A stretch of 64,000 bases of DNA from an uncultured Pseudobutyrivibrio sp. (GTDB lineage: Bacteria > Bacillota > Clostridia > Lachnospirales > Lachnospiraceae), in contig URCQ01000008.1 of NCBI GenBank assembly GCA_900546435.1, forward strand, positions 20,064 through 84,063, read 5' to 3'. This document shows, in pieces, positions 17,950 through 26,081 of this stretch (its first letter is position 1; each line of letters begins with the position of its first letter). The position numbers and the translations under genes were made by a program. The notes below the pieces were generated by a model. It was not told the DNA's origin and ran no database searches. It worked only from the letters and a program-made list of their open reading frames with translations.

Positions 17950-18165
17950 ATGCTGGCACTAACAAGAAAAAAGGGTGAATCCATTGTCATCAATAATAAC
18001 ATCGAAATCAGTGTATTAGAGATTCGCGGAGATCAGATTAAAATTGGCGTCTCTGCACCAAAAGATGTTCCAATCTACCGTAAAGAAGTGTACTTGCAGA
18101 TCCAGGAAGAAACAAAAGAGTCTATGAAGGTAGATGGATTGGAAGCATTGCAAAACTTATTTTGA
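17950..18165 (+). CDS. csrA: Carbon storage regulator CsrA (translational repressor)
   Basis: A 71-residue CsrA: MLALTRKKGESIVINNNIEI at the start (the LTRKxGE strand that contacts RNA) and the VPIYRKEVY strand with the second key arginine. The C-terminal helix is slightly longer than in E. coli CsrA, as in Firmicutes that use FliW. It is the last gene of the flgM operon, two bases after fliW, and is followed by a terminator. A strong CsrA-type site lies 190 bases downstream over the flaG ribosome site. Confidence 0.97.
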   Translation: MLALTRKKGESIVINNNIEISVLEIRGDQIKIGVSAPKDVPIYRKEVYLQIQEETKESMKVDGLEALQNLF

Positions 18166-18177
18166 TGATGGAATGAG

Positions 18178-18216
18178 AAAAGGGTTTTTCGGGTATGACT
18201 GAGGAATCCTTTTTTG
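18178..18216 (+). terminator. Probable terminator between csrA and flaG
   Basis: AAAAGGGTTTTTC can pair with GAGGAATCCTTTT over 13 bp, including three G-U pairs, with a ten-base loop and a TTTTTT tail. It separates the flgM operon from the flaG operon. Confidence 0.6.
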
Positions 18217-18290
18217 ATTAAGACAGCCGCCAATCAGTTGATAGCACTCGCAGAACGTGCACTATTGCTGTGGTAAAATAAATTGAGGGT

Positions 18291-18316
18291 TAAGAATTTG
18301 CGCGCTGCGTCGATAT
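18291..18316 (+). promoter_or_regulatory. Sigma-28-like promoter of flaG-fliD-fliS
   Basis: TAAG (18291-18294), 15 bases, TCGATAT (18310-18316). It matches the flagellar sigma pattern TAAA-N15-GCCGATAT and has the same spacing as the promoter before flgM. Confidence 0.58.
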
Positions 18317-18350
18317 AAAAGATAGAAGAATGAAGTTGTTTATAGTTTTG

Positions 18351-18369
18351 CACACGGAGGTGTCAGGAT
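18351..18369 (+). promoter_or_regulatory. Predicted CsrA-binding hairpin covering the flaG ribosome site
   Basis: ACACGGAGGTGT (18352-18363) fits the CsrA consensus ACANGGANGT exactly. ACAC and GTGT can pair so that GGAG, the Shine-Dalgarno, sits in a four-base loop, the geometry CsrA prefers. A second GGA (18366-18368) overlaps the ATG at 18368. Binding would block ribosome entry on flaG. Confidence 0.6.
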
Positions 18370-18787
18370 GAAAGTAGAATCTATACAACCAGTAAATAAT
18401 AGTTACCAGAGCCAGGGAAGTGCTAATGTAACGACACAGTCAGTGACAGCAGGTGGCGGGACAACCGCATCTGGCGATATGAGCATGCAGCCGAAAACAA
18501 GAGATACGGTTACTATTACAGAGGATACTGGCGTTAAAACAGGTAAGATCCGGGAAGAAGGCCAGGCAAGCAATGAACAGATTCGTAAGGCTGTGGACAC
18601 AATCAATAAAAATGCACATAACGAGGAGGCTGTTTTTGGAATTCATGAAGCAACCAATCGTGTGACAATCAAGATTGTGGATAAGGACACAAAAGAAGTG
18701 ATCAAAGAGTTTCCACCAGAAAAAACGTTAGATATGATTGCTAAGGTTTGGGAAATGGCTGGAATTATGGTAGACGAAAGAAGATAG
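18368..18787 (+). CDS. flaG: FlaG family flagellar protein
   Basis: A 139-residue protein with a long disordered Ser/Thr/Gln-rich N-terminus (1-75) and the FlaG core at the C-terminus: NRVTIKIVDKDTKEVIKEFP followed by PEKTLDMIAKVWEMAGIMVD. FlaG proteins are encoded just before fliD and affect filament length in some bacteria; the exact role is unclear. It begins at 18368 directly after the predicted CsrA hairpin and ends ten bases before fliD. The N-terminal extension is longer than in many FlaG proteins. Confidence 0.88.
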   Translation: MKVESIQPVNNSYQSQGSANVTTQSVTAGGGTTASGDMSMQPKTRDTVTITEDTGVKTGKIREEGQASNEQIRKAVDTINKNAHNEEAVFGIHEATNRVTIKIVDKDTKEVIKEFPPEKTLDMIAKVWEMAGIMVDERR

Positions 18788-18797
18788 GAGGACGCAT

Positions 18798-21266
18798 ATG
18801 CCAATTCGTATGTCAGGTATGATATCAGGTATGGATACAGAAGCATTGGTATCCGCAATGGTGTCTACCTATGTAGCAAAAAAAGAAAAATATCAGAAAG
18901 CACAGACGAAGTTGTCCTATAAGCAGGAAGCATGGAAATCGTTGAATACAAAAGTATATAGTATGTATACTTCCATTAGTAGTTTGCGATTCTCTTCTGC
19001 ATATAACATGAAAAAGACAACGGTTTCGGATGCGACAAAGGCAACCATCACTGCCGGAAGTGATGCAATCAATGGTACGCAGAGTCTGCAGATTAAGCAA
19101 TTGGCAAAATCCGGATATATTACCGGTGCTAAGCTTGCGAGCGGAACGACGGCGGATACAACTCTTGCATCTTTGGGATATACCGGAGATGATACAACGA
19201 TTACGATAAAGACAGCATCTGGCGCAAAGGATATCGCGGTTGGAAAGAATACAAAGATTTCTGAAGTTGTAGATGCGATGAATAAAGCCGGGGTTAAGGC
19301 AAGTTTTGATGCCAGCAATGGCAGACTTTTTATCAGTTCTGCTAATACAGGTACTGCAAATGATTTTGCACTTACAGCAGCGGATGGTAATGGATTAAAG
19401 GCGTTATCCACATTGGGTGTTTTAGTGCAATCAAATGCAACGGATGAAGCGTATAAAGCTAGCGCTGCGTATGCGCTTGGTACGATGGGAACCGATGCAA
19501 GTGGCAATGTGGTTTCTTACTTCGAATTGAATGCAGATGGCAGCATTAAGTACGATGCAGATGGAAAAGCTGTGGTACGTGCGGGCGTTACTTACAGTGC
19601 ATCTGAGACGCAGAAGGCAATACAGGGAATCCTGGAAAAATTAGCGAATGCGTATGATGACAACAGTAAGATTGCGGCAGAAAAGAAAGAATTGGAAGCA
19701 AAAATTGCCTATACAGATGCGAAGAATGCCGTAAATGATGTCTTGGCAAAGGATGGCGGTGATCGCCTGGTGCAATTGCTTAAAACTGCAGACCAGAATA
19801 AGGTATATGTTGGCCCGGATGGACAGACTTATACGGGAAGAAATGAAGTAAAAGACAAAGATGGTAATATTACAGGGTATCATTATTACAATACTTCACC
19901 CAAAAAATATAACGGAACCATTCTGGATATGGAAGATGAAAGTAAACCACATCTGGATGTTACCGTAGATAATAAAATTGATTTGGCATCGGAAGAAATT
20001 GAAAAAATTGCCAAAGATATGGGGCTGATTACTACCACAACGGAAAAAGCAGAAGACGGTACCGAGAGCGAGAAAAAGGACACATCAGCGCTTGATGCCT
20101 TAAAGAAGCAGCTTAATACAGTATTGGCAGTTGATGAAAATGCTGCTTTTACCGATGCAGACAAAGCAGCCTATATGCTGACAGCGGAACAAAAAGCAGC
20201 AGCAAAAACACGTATCGAAGAGATTGCCAAAGAAACCGAGACAAATAACCAGACGATTGCGACGAATGGTTATTGGGATGTTAAGGATTATACAGCATAC
20301 TACGAAAATGGTATGTTAAGCACAGATAAATTGAGCGCTCTGGCGGCAACCATTACAGATAAGATTACAACAGCAAAAGAGATTGTGACAGGACAAACAA
20401 GCATTACTTACAACCAGGGAGCAACACGCGTGGATGCACAGGATGCTATTATCAGTTTAAATGATGCAGAGTTCACATCAGATACGAATACGTTTAATAT
20501 CAATGGACTGACGATTAAGGCATTGGCGACAACGGGCGCTGGCGAAACGCTGAGTATTAATACAGATACGGATACGCAGGGTCTTTACGATAAAATCAAA
20601 GATTTCCTAACACAATATAATGAGATTATCAATGAGATTACCAGTCTGTATAATGCTGATTCTGCAAAAGGTTATGAACCGTTGACAGATGATGAGAAGG
20701 AATCCATGAGCGAATCTGAGATTGAAAAATGGGAAACCAAGATTAAAGACGCGATTTTGCGCAAGGATTCTACATTGGGAACGATTCAGAATACCATGAC
20801 AAATGCTATGATGCAGACCTATACGATCAACGGACAGACATACTCACTTGCCAGCTTTGGTATACAGACCCTAGGGTATCTGAATGCATCCAAGAATGAA
20901 AATTACGCGTACCACATTGATGGTGACGCAGAAGACAGCAATACTTCTGGAAAAACAGATAAATTGATGAGTGCATTGACAAATGATCCGGACACCGTGA
21001 TTGACTTTATGAAGCAGTTGACATCGGGTCTGTATAATGCACTGGATCAACAGATGAAAGGTACCAACTTAAGAAGCACCTATACCATCTATAATGATAA
21101 GCAGATGGCATCAGAATATAAGAACTACACAACGATCATTAAGCAATGGGAAGAAAAAATCCAGGATTATGAAGATCGTTATTACAGCCAATTTTCTAAG
21201 ATGGAAAAGTCGTTGGCAAAATTGCAGAGTTCAACGTCATCACTGACATCATTATTTGGAAACTAA
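18798..21266 (+). CDS. fliD: Flagellar filament cap protein FliD
   Basis: An 822-residue FliD. FliD_N is at the start (RMSGMISGMDTEALVSAMVS, then YKQEAWKSLNTKVYSMYTSI). FliD_C is at the end (LYDKIKDFLTQYNEIINEIT through the helical QFSKMEKSLAKLQSSTSSLT tail). Typical FliD proteins have 450-650 residues; here about 250 extra residues lie between about 240 and 530. They include charged helical segments and repeated acidic, Thr-rich text. This part would be on the outer face of the cap, a common variable region and in other bacteria an adhesin surface. GATAGGAGGA precedes the start. Confidence 0.93.
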   Translation: MPIRMSGMISGMDTEALVSAMVSTYVAKKEKYQKAQTKLSYKQEAWKSLNTKVYSMYTSISSLRFSSAYNMKKTTVSDATKATITAGSDAINGTQSLQIKQLAKSGYITGAKLASGTTADTTLASLGYTGDDTTITIKTASGAKDIAVGKNTKISEVVDAMNKAGVKASFDASNGRLFISSANTGTANDFALTAADGNGLKALSTLGVLVQSNATDEAYKASAAYALGTMGTDASGNVVSYFELNADGSIKYDADGKAVVRAGVTYSASETQKAIQGILEKLANAYDDNSKIAAEKKELEAKIAYTDAKNAVNDVLAKDGGDRLVQLLKTADQNKVYVGPDGQTYTGRNEVKDKDGNITGYHYYNTSPKKYNGTILDMEDESKPHLDVTVDNKIDLASEEIEKIAKDMGLITTTTEKAEDGTESEKKDTSALDALKKQLNTVLAVDENAAFTDADKAAYMLTAEQKAAAKTRIEEIAKETETNNQTIATNGYWDVKDYTAYYENGMLSTDKLSALAATITDKITTAKEIVTGQTSITYNQGATRVDAQDAIISLNDAEFTSDTNTFNINGLTIKALATTGAGETLSINTDTDTQGLYDKIKDFLTQYNEIINEITSLYNADSAKGYEPLTDDEKESMSESEIEKWETKIKDAILRKDSTLGTIQNTMTNAMMQTYTINGQTYSLASFGIQTLGYLNASKNENYAYHIDGDAEDSNTSGKTDKLMSALTNDPDTVIDFMKQLTSGLYNALDQQMKGTNLRSTYTIYNDKQMASEYKNYTTIIKQWEEKIQDYEDRYYSQFSKMEKSLAKLQSSTSSLTSLFGN

Positions 21267-21281
21267 CAGGGGGTAGGAAAC

Positions 21282-21671
21282 ATGGTACCTAATAATGGGT
21301 ATAATGCATACGCACAGAATAAAATTTTAACAGCAACACCTGCAGAACTGACGTTGATGTTATACGAAGGAGCAATCAAGTTTTGCAATATTGCGGTTGT
21401 AGCAATTGAGAATAAGGATTACGCCAAGGCAAATACGAACATCCAAAAGGCAGAGAGAATCATTGGCGAATTTAAGGCAACACTGAATCACAAATACGCA
21501 ACAGCAAAAGATTTTGACGTTGTTTATGATTATCTGATGGAAAGATTGCTGCAGGCGAATATGAAAAAGGACACGGAAATATTAGAGGAAGTGTTAAAAC
21601 ATTTGCGTACCATGCGTGATACATGGAAAGAAGTTATGCAGATCACGAAAAATGGAACGCAGGTTGGCTAA
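21282..21671 (+). CDS. fliS: Flagellin export chaperone FliS
   Basis: A 129-residue helical protein with the FliS hallmarks YNAYAQNKILTATPAELTLM, LYEGAIKFC and the C-terminal TMRDTWKEVM. FliS binds the disordered end of flagellin and stops early polymerisation before export. It lies 15 bases after fliD and 11 bases before a helical FliT-like gene, the standard fliD-fliS-fliT order. Length is normal. Confidence 0.96.
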   Translation: MVPNNGYNAYAQNKILTATPAELTLMLYEGAIKFCNIAVVAIENKDYAKANTNIQKAERIIGEFKATLNHKYATAKDFDVVYDYLMERLLQANMKKDTEILEEVLKHLRTMRDTWKEVMQITKNGTQVG

Positions 21672-21682
21672 GAGGAGCAAAG

Positions 21683-22162
21683 ATGGACGAAAAAAATTAT
21701 ATTCAGATTCTAGAAGATAGTCTTGAGACCAAGATTGATTTGCTTCGTAGATTACAGGTGCTTTGTGGAGAGCAGGCAGAGATCTTAAAGGATCCGAATG
21801 CAACACCGGAAGCGTTTGAAAAGAATATAGAAGAAAAAGGAAAGCTGATTGATCGTCTTTCTGCCATGGATCAGGGCTTTGATGCGATTTTTTCTAAGGT
21901 GCAGGGTGAATTGGAGCGAAATCGCGAACAGTATCGCACCTCCATTGTACATATGCAGGAGATGATCCGTGAGATTACACAGCGCAGTTCCAATTTGCAG
22001 GTATTAGAACAGCAGAACAAAGAACTGGCAAAGGCAAAGTTTAGCCAGATCCGTACCCAGACAAAGGAAATCCGCCAGAGTCGTAAGGCTGTAAATTCCT
22101 ACTATCAGAACATGATGAAGATGAATACGGTGGATCCACAATTCATGGATAGTAAAAAATAG
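21683..22162 (+). CDS. FliT/FlgN-like flagellar chaperone
   Basis: A 159-residue, highly charged helical protein with coiled-coil character through most of its length (EDSLETKIDLLRRLQVLCGE, IEEKGKLIDRLSAMDQGFDA). It ends in QSRKAVNSYYQNMMKMN, a conserved end of FlgN-type clostridial proteins as I recall. The start at 21683 has AGAGGAG eight bases ahead; the longer in-frame ATG at 21623 lies within fliS. Position after fliS suggests a FliT role (FliD chaperone), but sequence similarity is closer to the general FlgN group, so the exact client is uncertain. Confidence 0.65.
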   Translation: MDEKNYIQILEDSLETKIDLLRRLQVLCGEQAEILKDPNATPEAFEKNIEEKGKLIDRLSAMDQGFDAIFSKVQGELERNREQYRTSIVHMQEMIREITQRSSNLQVLEQQNKELAKAKFSQIRTQTKEIRQSRKAVNSYYQNMMKMNTVDPQFMDSKK

Positions 22163-22260
22163 AACATGAAATAATTCATAAAAATACAAAGAATAAGTGT
22201 TAAAAAGTTTGAAATATTCACAAAATTGCATGAGATACGTGATAATTATAAGAAAATTTC

Positions 22261-22289
22261 TTGACACACAAAAAATGTGGTGGTAATTT
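22261..22289 (+). promoter_or_regulatory. Sigma-A promoter of the T-box/cstA transcript
   Basis: A perfect TTGACA (22261-22266), 17 bases, and TAATTT (22284-22289). It would start transcription near 22296, just ahead of the T-box stem I. Bases 22163-22260, between the FliT-like gene and this promoter, are AT-rich and show no clear terminator. Confidence 0.72.
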
Positions 22290-22296
22290 ATTCACA

Positions 22297-22590
22297 AACA
22301 AAGAGTAAATGCAACGAACAGAACAAGATTGTAAGAACACCACATACAGTGCAGAGAGTTATCGGGTGGTGCGAGATAACGTATGGTTCTTATGATTATC
22401 CTCTGCGAGCAGTGTACTGAATACCTGATGGGTGAGTAAGTACCACCGGTTTCCACCGTTATATGGAGGCTTATTTCTGTAACAAAGATTACGGTGATGA
22501 GAGTGAGTGGTCACATGTGGTGGCAATTAAAGTGGTAACGCGGAAGTTAAAAGCTTTCGTCTTTAGTGATAAAGACGAAGGCTTTTTTTA
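22297..22590 (+). promoter_or_regulatory. T-box riboswitch leader upstream of cstA
   Basis: Stem I is recognisable. CATAC, then an AG-rich bulge (GCAGAGA), GTTATC, a GGGTGGTGCGA loop, GATAAC and GTATG align with the upper stem of known T-boxes; below it AAGAAC pairs with GTTCTT. The specifier loop falls near 22391-22402 (ATGATTATCC); ATC, TTA or TAT are possible codons and I cannot choose safely. The antiterminator bulge is AAAGTGGTAACGCGG (22529-22543). The terminator (22550-22590) pairs TTCGTCTTTA with TAAAGACGAA and has a T7 tail. Uncharged tRNA would bind the specifier and the TGGTA bulge and allow read-through into cstA. Confidence 0.9.
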
Positions 22591-22655
22591 ATGTCCTTAT
22601 ACATAGACTCTTTGTAATGTATAGAAAGGAGCCGCATAAAAGGCGGGAGAAAGAC

Positions 22656-24344
22656 ATGAATGGATTAGTTATTATTTTAATTGGAATGGTAGCACTTGGA
22701 GCAGGCTACTTGTTTTACGGACGATGGCTGGCAAACAGATGGGGCATTGACCCTAAGGCAAAGACGCCGGCATACACACATGAGGATGGAGAAGATTTTG
22801 TTCCATCTTCTAAATTTACCGTATTTTCACATCAGTTTTCATCCATCGCAGGTGCAGGTCCTGTCACCGGACCAATTCTTGCTTCAGTATTTGGATGGGT
22901 GCCGGTGCTTCTCTGGTTGATTGTAGGTGGACTTTTCTTTGGAGCCGTTCAGGACTTTGGTGCGCTGTATGCTTCTGTGAAAAATGAAGGAAAATCCATG
23001 GGTATGATCATTGAAAAATACATTGGAAAAACAGGGCGAAAATTATTTATGCTGTTCTGTTGGTTATTTACTCTTTTGGTTATTGCTGCCTTTACGGATA
23101 TGGTGGCAGGAACCTTTGTAGGAAAAGGTGTTGCAGATATGAGTAAAATGACATCCTATGCAGATGCAGCAGCAGCTTCTATTTCGATGTTGTTTATCGT
23201 TGTTGCTATTATATTTGGGCTGATTCAAAAAGCAGTAGGCAATATGAACGAGTGGGTTAGAGCTGTTGTGGCTATTGTTCTTTTGGTTGGCATGTTTTTC
23301 GTGGGTATGCACTTCCCGATCTATGCAACCAAAAATGCATGGATTTATATTATTATGGCATATTTGTTTTTGGCATCGGTCATGCCAATGTGGCTTTTGA
23401 TGCAACCGAGAGATTATATGACAACATTTATGCTTCTTGGTATGATGATTGGCGCAGTCGTTGGTGTTGTTGTTGCACATCCGACAATGCAATTGAACGC
23501 CTTCAATGGATTTGAAGTAAACGGAAGTTATCTGTTCCCGACACTGTTTGTAACGATTGCCTGCGGTGCAGTATCCGGATTTCATAGTCTGGTATCTTCC
23601 GGAACCTCGTCAAAAACGATCAGCAATGAAAAAGATATGCCAATGGTAGGGTATGGCGCAATGGTAGTGGAATCCCTGTTAGGAATTGTGGCACTTGTTG
23701 TTGTAGGAGCTGTTGCCGTGGGTGGCACAAAACCAGATGGAACACCATTTTCTATCTTTTCTGCCGGTGTTGCAGGATTTTTGGAGAAATTAGGATTACC
23801 GGTACAGGTTGCAACCGTATTTATGACGATGTGTGTATCAGCACTGGCACTGACTTCATTGGATTCCGTAGCAAGAATCGGTCGTATGTCATTTCAGGAA
23901 TTATTTTTAGGAGATACAACAGATTCTACAAAGATGCCGGTATGGCAGAAAATTCTGACCAATAAATATTTTGCGACGGTGATTACGCTGTTCTTTGGAT
24001 ACTTATTAACGCTGGGTGGATATAATAACGTATGGCCGTTGTTTGGCTCAGCAAACCAGTTATTAGCCGCTTTGGTTTTGATCGCACTTTCTGTATTTTT
24101 AAAGACGACAGGAAGGACGGGCTGGACATTATATGCGCCAATGTTTATTATGTTAGCAGTAACATTTACGGCACTGATTCAAAAAACAATCGGACTTGTT
24201 GCAAATATTGCCAATGGACAGGCAACGTTCCTTGTTGATGGTTTACAGTTTATTGTAGCTATTCTTTTGATGGTTCTGGGTGTGTGTGTTGCGTTTAGCT
24301 GTTTGGAAAAATTATTTGGCGCAAAGGAAAAGACACAGGCATAA
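22656..24344 (+). CDS. cstA: CstA-family transporter (carbon starvation protein A)
   Basis: A 562-residue membrane protein with about 14 hydrophobic segments. The CstA signature is clear: DFVPSSKFTVFSHQFSSIAG, AGPVTGPILASVFGW, GAVQDFGALYASVKNEGKSM and the C-terminal FGSANQLLAALVLI. CstA/BtsT proteins transport pyruvate, and CstA has also been tied to peptide uptake. Control by a T-box here argues for an amino-acid-related substrate, which is inference. An upstream in-frame ATG at 22566 is inside the leader terminator, so the ATG at 22656 is the start; its ribosome site (GGCGGGAGA) is only fair. It is followed 23 bases later by a carbonic-anhydrase-like gene. Confidence 0.93.
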   Translation: MNGLVIILIGMVALGAGYLFYGRWLANRWGIDPKAKTPAYTHEDGEDFVPSSKFTVFSHQFSSIAGAGPVTGPILASVFGWVPVLLWLIVGGLFFGAVQDFGALYASVKNEGKSMGMIIEKYIGKTGRKLFMLFCWLFTLLVIAAFTDMVAGTFVGKGVADMSKMTSYADAAAASISMLFIVVAIIFGLIQKAVGNMNEWVRAVVAIVLLVGMFFVGMHFPIYATKNAWIYIIMAYLFLASVMPMWLLMQPRDYMTTFMLLGMMIGAVVGVVVAHPTMQLNAFNGFEVNGSYLFPTLFVTIACGAVSGFHSLVSSGTSSKTISNEKDMPMVGYGAMVVESLLGIVALVVVGAVAVGGTKPDGTPFSIFSAGVAGFLEKLGLPVQVATVFMTMCVSALALTSLDSVARIGRMSFQELFLGDTTDSTKMPVWQKILTNKYFATVITLFFGYLLTLGGYNNVWPLFGSANQLLAALVLIALSVFLKTTGRTGWTLYAPMFIMLAVTFTALIQKTIGLVANIANGQATFLVDGLQFIVAILLMVLGVCVAFSCLEKLFGAKEKTQA

Positions 24345-24367
24345 TCCTTTGCAAAAAGGAGCAGAGT

Positions 24368-24880
24368 ATGGAGAAACAATGGTATGCGGCTGATACAGCC
24401 GTAATGGTGGGAGATATTACAGTGGCTGAAAATGTCAGTGTATGGCATCATGCAACACTCCGTGCCGATACGGCAGCACTTGTTATAGGAAAAGATAGCA
24501 ATGTGCAGGATAATGTATGTATCCATGCGGGAGATGGATATCCGGTGACACTCGGAGAACAAGTCACCATTGGTCATAGTGCTGTGATTCATGGCTGTAC
24601 GATAGATGACAACACGATTGTTGGCATGGGTGCCATTGTTTTAAATGGTGCGCATATTGGTAAGAACTGTTTAATCGGTGCAGGAGCGCTCATTACGCAA
24701 GGAATGGAAATTCCAGAGGGCAGTCTTGCCTTTGGCAATCCAGCGAAGGTCATTCGATTGTTAACGGAGGAAGAAATTTTACATAATAAGGAAAATGCAC
24801 TGCATTATATAAAAGCAGGCAGAGAACAATTAATAGAAAAAGATGTGAAGACATGGAATGAATCCCACACAAACTCCTAA
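24368..24880 (+). CDS. Gamma-carbonic-anhydrase-like hexapeptide-repeat protein
   Basis: A 170-residue left-handed beta-helix protein. Imperfect hexapeptide repeats run through residues 10-130, for example VGDITVAENVSVWHHATLRA and VTIGHSAVIHGCTIDDNTIV. Histidines in NVCIHAGD, IGHSAVIHG and their spacing match the zinc site of gamma-class carbonic anhydrases (Cam/YrdA/PaaY group). A C-terminal helix (LTEEEILHNKENALHYIKAG) packs on the helix in this family. It is co-transcribed with cstA and thus probably under the same T-box. Whether it hydrates CO2 or binds another small molecule is unknown. Confidence 0.88.
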   Translation: MEKQWYAADTAVMVGDITVAENVSVWHHATLRADTAALVIGKDSNVQDNVCIHAGDGYPVTLGEQVTIGHSAVIHGCTIDDNTIVGMGAIVLNGAHIGKNCLIGAGALITQGMEIPEGSLAFGNPAKVIRLLTEEEILHNKENALHYIKAGREQLIEKDVKTWNESHTNS

Positions 24881-24892
24881 GAGAACGTGGGG

Positions 24893-24941
24893 ATAGAACT
24901 GCTTCTTGTGAATTTTGAAACAGGAAGCAGTTCTATTTTTT
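24893..24941 (+). terminator. Strong intrinsic terminator of the cstA operon
   Basis: ATAGAACTGCTTC pairs perfectly with GAAGCAGTTCTAT (13 bp) over an 18-base loop and is followed by TTTTT. Confidence 0.93.
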
Positions 24942-24953
24942 GCCAATATCCTA

Positions 24954-24982
24954 TTGACACGATAGGAATAGTAGACTATAAT
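24954..24982 (+). promoter_or_regulatory. Consensus sigma-A promoter of the amino acid ABC operon
   Basis: TTGACA (24954-24959), 17 bases, TATAAT (24977-24982): both hexamers and the spacing are consensus. Transcription would begin near 24989 and include the short ORF at 25015. Confidence 0.9.
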
Positions 24983-25014
24983 CGGGAACATCAATAAAAA
25001 AGGAGGCGCATGGG

Positions 25015-25089
25015 ATGATGCTAGGCAAAAAGATCATGCGATGTATGTGCTTGAAACGTAACAACAAAGCATGCTTCTGCGTAGAATAG
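25015..25089 (+). CDS. Short cysteine-rich leader ORF (24 codons)
   Basis: The ORF reads MMLGKKIMRCMCLKRNNKAC followed by FCVE, with C-x-C at residues 10-12 and again at 20-22. A strong AAAAAGGAGG (24996-25005) lies nine bases before the ATG at 25015; an earlier ATG at 25010 is closed after two codons. It sits between a consensus promoter and an amino acid ABC transporter, ending 48 bases before the binding-protein gene. Four Cys in 24 codons suggests a regulatory leader peptide that senses cysteine supply, but I see no clear terminator or alternative hairpin after it. It could instead be a tiny metal- or thiol-binding peptide. No known family is recognised. Confidence 0.55.
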   Translation: MMLGKKIMRCMCLKRNNKACFCVE

Positions 25090-25137
25090 ATAAAGGAAAA
25101 AGTAAATACAAAAAGATGATGAAAAGGAGAACGTAAC

Positions 25138-26031
25138 ATGAAGAATTTGAAAATAAAGAAACTATTAGCGTTGGCAATCGCCGGTGTATTAAGTGTTGGC
25201 CTTGTGGCATGTGGAAGTTCTGATGCCGATGGCGCGAAGACAGATGCAGCAGCTGGATCAGAAGACAGTGCTTCAGGCACATATCGTACATTGGAAGATA
25301 TCAAGAAAGATGGAACCATTAACATTGGTGTGTTTTCTGATAAAAATCCGTTTGGCTATGTGGATGAAAATGGAGAATATCAAGGCTATGATGTATACTT
25401 CGCAAATCGTTTGGCAAAAGATTTAGGTGTGAAAGTTAACTTTGTATCAACAGAAGCTGCAAACCGTATCGAATATTTACAGACAGGTAAGGTGGATGTT
25501 ATTTTGGCAAACTTTACTGTGACAGAAGAAAGAGCACAGGAAGTTGACTTTGCACTCCCTTATATGAACGTGTCTATTGGTGTTGTATCAAGAGAGAATC
25601 ATGTAGTCAAGAGCCTGGATAACTGGAATAAAGATGATTCGATTATTGTTATTTCCGGAACAACAGCAGAGACATATCTGACAGAAAATTATCCGGATAT
25701 TCCATTGCAGAAATTTGACTCCTATGCAACAGCGAAAGAGGCATTTCAGAACGGAACCGGTGTTGCATGGGCAAACGATAACACAGAAGTAATTGCATTT
25801 TCTTTGCAGAACAAAGGTTATGTTGTTGGTATTTCATCTACCGGCGGTAATGATACCATTGCCCCAGCCGTTACCAAGGGAAACAAGGAATTACTTGACT
25901 GGATTAACAGCGAAATTGAAACACTGGGTCAGGAAAACTTTTTCCATAAGGATTATGAAGAAACATTGGTTGATACGTATGGAACAGAATATGAAGACAG
26001 TCTTGTTGTAGAAGGCGGTAAGACAGAATAA
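25138..26031 (+). CDS. Amino acid ABC transporter, substrate-binding lipoprotein
   Basis: A 297-residue family 3 solute-binding protein. It has a lipoprotein signal with the lipobox LVAC (lipidated Cys25), then an Asp/Ala/Ser linker and the SBP_bac_3 fold: GTINIGVFSDKNPFGYVDEN, GYDVYFANRLAKDLGVKVNF, the acidic loop AANRIEYLQTGKVDVILANF and TVTEERAQEVDFALPYMNVS. The family binds polar amino acids or cystine. The cysteine-rich leader ahead of it makes cystine an attractive guess, but sequence alone does not fix the ligand. Two permease genes and an ATPase follow directly. Confidence 0.93.
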   Translation: MKNLKIKKLLALAIAGVLSVGLVACGSSDADGAKTDAAAGSEDSASGTYRTLEDIKKDGTINIGVFSDKNPFGYVDENGEYQGYDVYFANRLAKDLGVKVNFVSTEAANRIEYLQTGKVDVILANFTVTEERAQEVDFALPYMNVSIGVVSRENHVVKSLDNWNKDDSIIVISGTTAETYLTENYPDIPLQKFDSYATAKEAFQNGTGVAWANDNTEVIAFSLQNKGYVVGISSTGGNDTIAPAVTKGNKELLDWINSEIETLGQENFFHKDYEETLVDTYGTEYEDSLVVEGGKTE

Positions 26032-26081
26032 ATACCGGAACAACCGCATTAAATATTTTTTGGAAAGGAGGAAGCAATACC

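Noticed and set aside
25010..25017. ATG at 25010 as the start of the leader ORF
   Set aside because: It is closed by TGA after two codons; the frame from 25015 is the only one that gives a peptide.
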